NCBI GenBank assembly: GCA_944386335.1
Contig: CALXAQ010000051.1
Location: forward strand, 1-7,444
Reading direction: 5' to 3'
DNA from: an uncultured Clostridia bacterium
GTDB taxonomy: Bacteria; Bacillota; Clostridia; TANB77; CAG-508
Length of the DNA: 7,444 nucleotides
The first letter of the stretch is position 1, and every line of letters starts with the position of its first letter. The notes under the pieces were generated by a model, which worked only from the letters and a program-made list of their open reading frames with translations, searched no databases and was not told the origin of the DNA. Made by a program: the position numbers and the translations under genes. This document shows, piece by piece, positions 1 to 5,124 of the stretch.

Positions 1-222
1 GACAACCTTCTCGTCAAAATTACTTTCTGCCTTTATAATGGCAAATACTAGCAGTGGATCTAAATTATTTTCCTTGGCATATTGATTTACCAATTCTGCA
101 TATTTTTGTGGATATATCATTTTTAATACCATGTCTTGTATTCTAAAAACACCAAATAATATAGCCACTATGCATAAAATAATAATAAAAACTACGAAAT
201 ATCTTTTCCTTTTGTTTTGCAA
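1..222 (-). CDS. Lytic murein transglycosylase, SLT family (N-terminal 74 residues, cut by window edge)
   Basis: This is the start of a membrane-anchored soluble-lytic-transglycosylase-like protein, which would cleave peptidoglycan glycan strands outside the cytoplasmic membrane. Visible residues show a basic N-terminus (QNKRKR), one hydrophobic helix at about residues 8-25, then YPQKYAELVNQYAKENNLDPLLVFAIIKAESNF at about 37-69. The E-S pair (Glu66) matches the catalytic Glu at the start of the SLT domain. The rest of the domain (GLMQ and later motifs) lies beyond the left edge. The start is a TTG at 220-222, chosen because AGGAGG lies 7 nt upstream and the membrane anchor follows directly. 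It is 62 nt downstream of polA and probably co-transcribed with it. A palindrome (238-267) sits directly before its Shine-Dalgarno sequence. In many Clostridia coaE lies between polA and such a gene; it is absent here. Family confidence is high; the exact subfamily is unknown. Confidence 0.88.
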   Translation of the reverse strand, partial: MQNKRKRYFVVFIIILCIVAILFGVFRIQDMVLKMIYPQKYAELVNQYAKENNLDPLLVFAIIKAESNFDEKVV

Positions 223-237
223 ATAAAGTCCTCCTTT

Positions 238-267
238 TCTGACAAAAGGACCGGCCCTTTTGTCAGA
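238..267. repeat. Palindromic repeat copy 5 (polA - transglycosylase gap)
   Basis: A perfect 12-bp stem (TCTGACAAAAGG with CCTTTTGTCAGA) encloses a 6-nt loop (250-255). The centre AGGACCGGCCC (247-257) is a two-base variant of the AGGAACGTCCC centre shared with the palindromes near rdgB, while the arms are unrelated to theirs. On the mRNA strand the hairpin ends about 2 nt before AAAAGGAGG, the ribosome binding site of the transglycosylase gene. No T-run follows on either strand, so it is unlikely to be an intrinsic terminator. It may affect translation or mRNA stability; that is inference. Confidence 0.85.
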
Positions 268-284
268 TGTTCACATTTCCCCTT

Positions 285-3023
285 TTATTTTGCTTCATAC
301 CAATTTTTTGCTTCCGATACTTCTACTTCTAATGGTATAGAAAGAGTAGCTGCTCCTTCCATACTATTTTTTAATAATTGTTTTGCCTTTTCTTTTTCTT
401 CCTCTTTTGCCTCTAATATAAGTTCATCATGTACTTGTAATACAATTTTGGCATCTACTTTTTCTTCTTTTAATTTTTTTGCTAAATTCACCATTGCTAT
501 TTTCATAATATCTGCTGCTGTTCCTTGTATTGGCGTATTCATAGCTACTCTATTTCCAAATTGTCTTACCATGTAATTATTAGATTTTAGCTCTGGAATA
601 TATCTTCTTCTAGAAAACAATGTTTCTACATACCCTTGTTCTTTTGCTTTTTCTACGATATCTGTCATAAATTTTTGTATACCACTATATTTCTCCAAAT
701 ATTGTTCTATATATTGTTTTGCTTCTTTTTTAGTAACACCGATTTGTTCTGCAAGTCCCAAATCACTAATTCCATACACAATTCCAAAGTTAACTGCTTT
801 TGCTCTGCTTCTTTGTTCTTTTGTTACTTCTTCTACTGGAATGCCAAGCACTTTGGATGCTGCTTGTTTATGAATATCTTCTCCCTCTCGGAAAGCTTGT
901 AGCATATGTTCATCTTGAGAGATATGTGCCAAAATTCTAAGCTCTATTTGGGAATAATCTGCATCTAAATAGATATATCCTTCTTTTGGCCTAAATACTT
1001 TCCTTAATTGTTTTCCTAGTTCAAATCTAGTTGGTATATTTTGCAAATTTGGCTCTGTAGAGCTAATTCTACCTGTAGCTGTTACAGTTTGATGAAAATA
1101 CGAATGGATTCTTTTGTCTTTTGGATTGATATAAGGGATAAGTCCTTCTACATAAGTAGAATTTAATTTCATAAGTCCTCTATATTCTAATATTTTTTCT
1201 ACAATAGGATGTTCTTTCTTTATTTTTTCTAGTGCATCCACATCTGTAGAATACCCTTTTTTGGTCTTTTTAGAAGTAGGTAGTTTCAATTTTTCAAAAA
1301 GAATAGTTCCTAATTGTTGTGTAGAATTAATATTAAACTCTTCTCCAGCCAGTTTATAAATCTCTTCTGTTAATACTTGTAATTGTTCTTTCATGGTTTT
1401 TCCAAATGACTCTAACTCTTGTTTATCTACATACATACCTACCCATTGCATCCCTGCTAACACTTCTTCTAGTGGCATTTCTATATCTTTTAATAGCTTC
1501 GTCTCTTGCACTTCTTCTATTTTCTGTTCTAATATTTCTTTTAAACTTTCCAAATGGTAAGCCAAAAAAGTATTTCTTTTTTGTTTTTCTTCTTCTTGCT
1601 TTTTGGTTATATCTTCTCCCATATCAAATAAGTTCATTTGTTCTTCCTTATGGGAGCTTTCACCAATGTCCTCTGTTACATTCACTTGTAAGTATTCTTC
1701 TATCAATTCTTCTAGTTCATACTTACTTCTCGTTTGGTCCAATAGATAAGCCGCTATTTCTGCATCGAAAGACATTCCTTTCATAAAAATGCCAATCTCT
1801 GCCAGCATAATCCAATCTTCTTTCATACGATAGCCTATTTTTTGAATATTCTCATCTTCAAAAATATCTTGTAAAAGAAGTAGCTGTTTTTCTTCTATTT
1901 TACTACTATCATATACAATTTGTTTACTCTTCATACCTATGCTAATACGTGTTATTTTCTTTTTTACAATTTTGGTAGGAGTATCCTCTTTTTCTTTTTC
2001 GAAATAGTAAGAAAAAATACCTTCTTTTCGAATTTCTTCTTTCCACTGTTCTAATTTTGTTCCTTCTCGTAATTCTATGGTTTCTATTTGATAAGTTTGT
2101 TCTTCTGTTTTTTCTAAAGTAGTCTCTTGTTTTTCATTCAAATGAAAACGCTCAATATATCTATTAAAATTTAGTTCCTTAAACTTTTCTAATACTTTTT
2201 CTTCATCCCAAGGTTTTGTTTTTAAATCTTCTATGCTTTCTTCCATTGGTACTGCTAAATTAATGGTACCTAGTGTTCTAGAAAGAAGTGCTAACTCTTT
2301 ATTTTCCACTAGTTTTTCTCTTGTTTTTCCTTTAACAGATGCCGCTTCTCCTTTTTCTATTTCTTCATATAAGTGGTCAATACTGCCATAGTCTTTAATT
2401 AATTGCAACGCTGTTTTCTCACCTATACCAGGCACTCCTGGAATATTATCGGAGCTATCTCCCATAAGTCCTTTTACTTCTATTAGTTGAATAGGTTCTA
2501 CTCCATATACTTCTTCTACTTTTTTCTTGTCAAAGTCTTCTTCCTCTGTTTTTCCCATTTTTGTTCTTGGAATACGTACTGTAATATGGTCAGAAGTTAA
2601 TTGGAAAGTATCTCTATCTCCTGATAAAATCGTTACTTCCTTTCCTTCTTTTTCCGCTCTTTTAGAAAGAGTTCCTAAAATATCATCTGCTTCGTAGCCT
2701 TCTTTCTCTATAATGGAAATATTCATATCTTGCAAAATCTCTTTTATCTTAGGCATTTGCTGTGCTAATTCCTCTGGCATGGCATGACGATTTGCTTTGT
2801 ATCCTTCATACATTTTATGCCTTGCAGTAGGCGCTTTTAAATCAAAAGCAACTGCTAAATATTCTGGTTTTAAGTCCTCTACTATTTTAAACAAGATAGC
2901 TAAAAAGCCATAAATCGCATTGGTATAACTACCGTCCTTTGCTGTTAACATTTTAGCTCCCATAACACCATAAAAAGCCCTATTCATAATACTATTTCCA
3001 TCTATGACCACTAATCTGCTCAA
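285..3023 (-). CDS. polA: DNA polymerase I (5' nuclease + inactive proofreading domain + polymerase)
   Basis: A family-A polymerase of 912 residues, which fills gaps and removes RNA primers during lagging-strand synthesis and repair. The 5' nuclease spans about 1-295 (DGNSIMNRAFYG at 8-19, EADDILG at 111-117, LSGDRDTFQL at 133-142, GDSSDNIPGVPGIGEKTA at 188-205). The 3'-5' exonuclease region, about 310-505, is degenerate: no D-x-E motif where Exo I belongs (FSYYFEK), Arg399 replaces Asn in Exo II, and YHLES lacks the Exo III Asp, as in Bacillus PolA. The polymerase (about 515-912) is complete: motif A DYSQIELR (Asp689), motif B RAKAVNFGIVYG (Lys742, Phe746) and motif C VHDE (Asp866). A Glu/Lys-rich insert near 450-485 contains QMNLF, a possible sliding-clamp-binding peptide. 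The start is TTG with AGGAGG 7 nt upstream, preceded immediately by a palindrome. It lies 154 nt after rdgB and is intact. Confidence 0.98.
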   Translation of the reverse strand: MSRLVVIDGNSIMNRAFYGVMGAKMLTAKDGSYTNAIYGFLAILFKIVEDLKPEYLAVAFDLKAPTARHKMYEGYKANRHAMPEELAQQMPKIKEILQDMNISIIEKEGYEADDILGTLSKRAEKEGKEVTILSGDRDTFQLTSDHITVRIPRTKMGKTEEEDFDKKKVEEVYGVEPIQLIEVKGLMGDSSDNIPGVPGIGEKTALQLIKDYGSIDHLYEEIEKGEAASVKGKTREKLVENKELALLSRTLGTINLAVPMEESIEDLKTKPWDEEKVLEKFKELNFNRYIERFHLNEKQETTLEKTEEQTYQIETIELREGTKLEQWKEEIRKEGIFSYYFEKEKEDTPTKIVKKKITRISIGMKSKQIVYDSSKIEEKQLLLLQDIFEDENIQKIGYRMKEDWIMLAEIGIFMKGMSFDAEIAAYLLDQTRSKYELEELIEEYLQVNVTEDIGESSHKEEQMNLFDMGEDITKKQEEEKQKRNTFLAYHLESLKEILEQKIEEVQETKLLKDIEMPLEEVLAGMQWVGMYVDKQELESFGKTMKEQLQVLTEEIYKLAGEEFNINSTQQLGTILFEKLKLPTSKKTKKGYSTDVDALEKIKKEHPIVEKILEYRGLMKLNSTYVEGLIPYINPKDKRIHSYFHQTVTATGRISSTEPNLQNIPTRFELGKQLRKVFRPKEGYIYLDADYSQIELRILAHISQDEHMLQAFREGEDIHKQAASKVLGIPVEEVTKEQRSRAKAVNFGIVYGISDLGLAEQIGVTKKEAKQYIEQYLEKYSGIQKFMTDIVEKAKEQGYVETLFSRRRYIPELKSNNYMVRQFGNRVAMNTPIQGTAADIMKIAMVNLAKKLKEEKVDAKIVLQVHDELILEAKEEEKEKAKQLLKNSMEGAATLSIPLEVEVSEAKNWYEAK

Positions 3024-3039
3024 AACTTTTCCTCCTTCT

Positions 3040-3068
3040 TGAACTTTAGGGAGGTTCCTTAAAGTTCA
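3040..3068. repeat. Palindromic repeat copy 1 (directly before the polA ribosome binding site; inverted orientation)
   Basis: Nine-base arms TGAACTTTA / TAAAGTTCA flank the centre. On the minus strand this reads AGGAACCTCCC, one base from the family form AGGAACGTCCC, so this copy is inverted relative to the other four. It ends about 2 nt before the polA AGAAGGAGG. The one-base change creates CCTCC (3050-3054 on the minus strand), which is exactly complementary to the GGAGG of the polA Shine-Dalgarno sequence (3031-3035). Confidence 0.85.
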
Positions 3069-3186
3069 TTTTCTCTTCTTTATTTCTTTAACTTTTGCAA
3101 TTTAAGGAACGTCCCTAAATTGCAAAGTTCATTCTCTCTTCTTTGTTTCTTTGAATTTTGAACTTTAAAGAACATTCCTAAAGTTC
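3061..3186. repeat. 63-bp tandem direct repeat, two units, each carrying a palindrome
   Basis: Bases 3061-3123 and 3124-3186 align without gaps at a constant 63-base offset, with about 52 of 63 positions identical by hand count. Each unit starts AAAGTTCATT, continues as a pyrimidine-rich spacer (CTCTTCTTT.TTTCTTT) and ends in a palindrome. Two pairs of differences fall at paired arm positions (3098 with 3122, 3100 with 3120), so both units keep their stems. It fills most of the rdgB-polA gap and overlaps the end of rdgB. Confidence 0.8.
3094..3126. repeat. Palindromic repeat copy 2 (rdgB - polA gap)
   Basis: Eleven-base arms TTTGCAATTTA (3094-3104) and TAAATTGCAAA (3116-3126) flank the family centre AGGAACGTCCC (3105-3115). 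Allowing one bulged T, the stem extends outward by AACTTT (3090-3095) and AAAGTT (3124-3129), so the arms of the other copies appear nested outside a new TGCAATTTA arm. On the mRNA strand the first centre pair is a G-U wobble, so the hairpin is continuous in the transcript. Confidence 0.85.
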
Positions 3187-3187
3187 A
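3159..3187. repeat. Palindromic repeat copy 3 (overlaps the 3' end of rdgB)
   Basis: Arms TGAACTTTA (3159-3167) and TAAAGTTCA (3179-3187) are intact. The centre AAGAACATTCC differs from the family form by three transitions, making this the most diverged copy. Read on the minus strand, the arm GAACTTTAG supplies the last two codons (Glu, Leu) and the TAG stop of rdgB. Confidence 0.85.
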
Positions 3188-3759
3188 CGGAAATATTCCG
3201 CCATTTTTTTTAAAGATTTTCCTCTATGACTTACTGCATTTTTTTCTTCTTCACTCATTTCTGCAAAAGATTTATCCTGATAAAGAAAAATAGGATCATA
3301 GGCAAATCCATTTTCTCCCCTTGGCTCTCTTAAAATACTTCCCTCACAAGACTCTTGAAAAATATGTTTTTCTCCTTTTTCGTCTATATAGCAAATAGCA
3401 CAAACAAATCTTGCTGTTCGTTCCTCTTCTTTTGCCTCTTCCATAGAATGCAAAATTTTATGAATTTTTTCTTCATAGCTTGCATTTTCTCCTGCATATC
3501 TTTTAGAATAAACACCTGGTTCTCCGTGTAGATAATCTACTTGCAAACCCGAATCATCACTAATTACTGGTTTTCTAGATAATTTATGTATTGCCTCTGC
3601 TTTTAAAATAGCATTTTCTGCAAAAGTTTTTCCTGTTTCTTCTACTTCTATATTAAACCCCGACTCTGCTTGAGAAATTACCTTTATCCCAAAAGGTTGT
3701 AATATATGGGTGATTTCTCTTAATTTTTCTTTATTATTACTGGCTAAAATAATTTCCAT
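3178..3759 (-). CDS. rdgB: XTP/dITP pyrophosphatase (Ham1/RdgB, non-canonical purine NTPase)
   Basis: A cytoplasmic house-cleaning enzyme of 193 residues that hydrolyses ITP, dITP and XTP to the monophosphates plus pyrophosphate, keeping deaminated purines out of DNA and RNA. Family signatures appear in order: SNNKEKLREI (7-16), EETGKTFAENAILKAEA (40-56), SDDSGLQVDYLHGEPGVYSKRYAG (67-90, with the acidic pair at 68-69), GFAYDPIF near 150 and SHRGKSL near the C-terminus. Length is normal for the family. The ATG at 3759 gives the canonical N-terminus MEIILASNNK. Its Shine-Dalgarno AGAAGGGA is about 14 nt away, longer than ideal, and an out-of-frame ATG at 3772 sits right against it. The C-terminus FREL and the stop codon fall inside a palindromic repeat. 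An extended -10 promoter at 3952-3980 probably drives it through a leader of about 185 nt. It lies directly upstream of polA, a sensible pairing for DNA maintenance. Confidence 0.97.
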   Translation of the reverse strand: MEIILASNNKEKLREITHILQPFGIKVISQAESGFNIEVEETGKTFAENAILKAEAIHKLSRKPVISDDSGLQVDYLHGEPGVYSKRYAGENASYEEKIHKILHSMEEAKEEERTARFVCAICYIDEKGEKHIFQESCEGSILREPRGENGFAYDPIFLYQDKSFAEMSEEEKNAVSHRGKSLKKMAEYFREL

Positions 3760-3802
3760 TTTTAATTTTCATTCCCTTCTCTAAAAATAAATCTTATTGG
3801 AA

Positions 3803-3889
3803 TTATTCCATTGCTTTTATTTTTGTTATTTTTTTTTCTTCCTTCGCAAGTTCTATTGCATTTGTTATTCCTAATTTATTTTCTAACAT
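3803..3889 (-). pseudogene. 28-codon ORF, likely 5' remnant of a Fic-family gene
   Basis: A short ORF begins with ATG at 3889 behind a strong GGTGGAGGAGAAC ribosome binding site and encodes 28 residues: MLENKLGITNAIELAKEEKK then ITKIKAME and a stop. From memory of the family, this matches the N-terminus of bacterial Fic (protein adenylyltransferase) proteins, which typically run xNKLGITxSAELARxEExISKxKAMELFE. Reading ends exactly where ELFE should continue, and nothing resembling the HPFREGNGR catalytic motif follows before rdgB. It is therefore most likely the 5' stub of a deleted fic gene, left with its promoter and ribosome binding site and now acting in effect as a leader ORF 43 nt before rdgB. 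Alternatively it is a genuine small peptide. Neither reading was checked by search. Confidence 0.5.
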
Positions 3890-3917
3890 ATTTTTGTTCT
3901 CCTCCACCGGAATTCTT

Positions 3918-3946
3918 TGAACTTTAAGGAACGTCCCTAAAGTTCA
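3918..3946. repeat. Palindromic repeat copy 4 (leader upstream of rdgB)
   Basis: Arms TGAACTTTA (3918-3926) and TAAAGTTCA (3938-3946) flank the consensus centre AGGAACGTCCC (3927-3937), in the same orientation as copies 2, 3 and 5. It lies about 5 nt downstream of a TATAAT box (3952-3957). If that promoter is real, transcription starts near 3945 and the hairpin forms the 5' tip of the rdgB mRNA. No T-run follows on the mRNA strand, so it is not an obvious terminator for the DHHW gene that ends 43 nt earlier. Confidence 0.88.
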
Positions 3947-3951
3947 TTTAG

Positions 3952-3980
3952 ATTATATCATACAGAATAAAATATTACCA
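3952..3980 (-). promoter_or_regulatory. Extended -10 promoter for the Fic remnant / rdgB / polA unit
   Basis: On the minus strand TGA-TATAAT (-10 at 3952-3957, TG extension at 3959-3960) is a perfect extended -10 element. A weak -35 (TGGTAA, 3975-3980) lies 17 nt upstream. It falls in the gap after the DHHW stop codon and points toward the Fic remnant and rdgB. The predicted start is near 3945. No direct evidence of activity is available from sequence. Confidence 0.6.
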
Positions 3981-3989
3981 TAAATTTTT

Positions 3990-5109
3990 TTAATGTATGG
4001 ATAAGATTCCTAAGTCTGTTATCAGATTAGAAACATTATATAAAAACAAAATATCTGTTATCTCATTTTGCACAGCATATTCTGTTATAGAAGCTTTATA
4101 GTACCTTGGATCAATAAGATGAATTTCTTCATAGTTTTGGCATAAAAATGGCGCCATAATGTGAGCATAAGAATCTTTGATGACAAGTAATTTCTTTCCA
4201 TTTTCCAATTTCGTTTTGACTGCCACTTTTGCATTATTTCCATTTAGGAAATAGGAATATTTATCTTTTTTTTCTAAATACTCTTCATTAAAAATGCTTT
4301 GTGTTGTTTCCTTATCATATTCTACACTTTTTAAGTCTAAATTCTTTGAATTGACATAGATTTCTATTTTGTCTTTCTCTTGATTTAGAATTTGTGCTTT
4401 GGAATCAAATGTTCCTAAAAATTCTTCTGAAACTGTTTTTTTCTCAAAATTGCTTAATTTCTCTGCCTCTAAGTTTGCTGTCTCACATAGTTTTGTATAC
4501 GCTAAATAAGCCCCTAAACTAGTCATATGGTGATCCGTTTTGAAATAAATATATTTTTCTTTGTTCTCCATAAGTATATCGATTACCTGAATTGTCTTTA
4601 TGTTTCCATCTAATTGTTGATAAAACTGGTTGATAATTTCTTCTTGATTATAAGGTATCACATTATCTGGCAATTTATCTTGCTGAATATAAATGGAATT
4701 TGGTATTAGCATAAAGTAGATGGGCAATTCTGTTTTACTTACAAATTCATTACTTATCTTTGCCACTTCCTGTAAATGTTCTTGTTCCTTTTGTGTATAT
4801 TCCATTTTTTCAAATAAATACCCATCTTTCCCTATGTATACTCCATTACTTTCTGTTTTACCGAAGTAGCATTTCTGTTTCTGATTTTATTTTTATCCAA
4901 GCATTTCTAAACACAAAATGATCATTAATATATGTATCTAGCTCTTCTTGATAGGTTCCGTCTAATAATTTTTCTATACGAAAGGTTGGTAGTTTTGCTA
5001 AATATCTATTCTCTTGCTCTGAAAATGCTTCACTTCTAACGACAAAATTTAATACAATGAGTGTTACCCATACCAACATAAAAATAGTAAAAAATATCTT
5101 ATTTTTCAT
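3990..5109 (-). pseudogene. DHHW-family extracytoplasmic protein (AlgX/SGNH-like), split by a one-base frameshift
   Basis: Two abutting fragments make one DHHW-family protein. Fragment 1 (5109-4858, 83 aa) has a membrane anchor (about 5-22) and the motif FSEQENRYLAKLPTF. It stops at CTT CGG TAA. Fragment 2 is open from 4862 to 3990 in the next frame, beginning GKTESNGVYIGKDGYLFEK. Removing the C at 4863 (minus strand) restores a 372-residue product, normal for the family. Later motifs are FKTDHHMTSLGAY (joined about 189-200) and KDSYAH (about 311-316), the latter matching the SGNH-like Asp-Ser block. The eponymous DHHW reads DHHM. Such proteins resemble AlgJ/AlgX, which act with an MBOAT protein to O-acylate extracellular polymers; the substrate here is unknown. 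It starts 15 nt after the MBOAT stop with AGAGAGG 8 nt upstream of ATG. The shift may be genuine decay or a sequence error. Confidence 0.88.
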
Positions 5110-5124
5110 GCTTTTTTCCTCTCT

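Noticed and set aside
238..267. Palindrome read as a rho-independent terminator after polA
   Set aside because: No T-run on either strand, and it leads directly into the ribosome binding site of the next gene.
217..1786. Plus-strand open frames opposite polA (217-576, 636-902, 1406-1786)
   Set aside because: They are Phe/Ser/Leu-rich antisense shadows of a well-conserved polymerase, without convincing ribosome binding sites or recognisable domains.
3770..3772. ATG adjacent to AGAAGGGA as an alternative rdgB start
   Set aside because: It is out of frame with rdgB, too close to the Shine-Dalgarno sequence, and opens only an 11-codon ORF; the ATG at 3759 gives the canonical MEIILASNN start.
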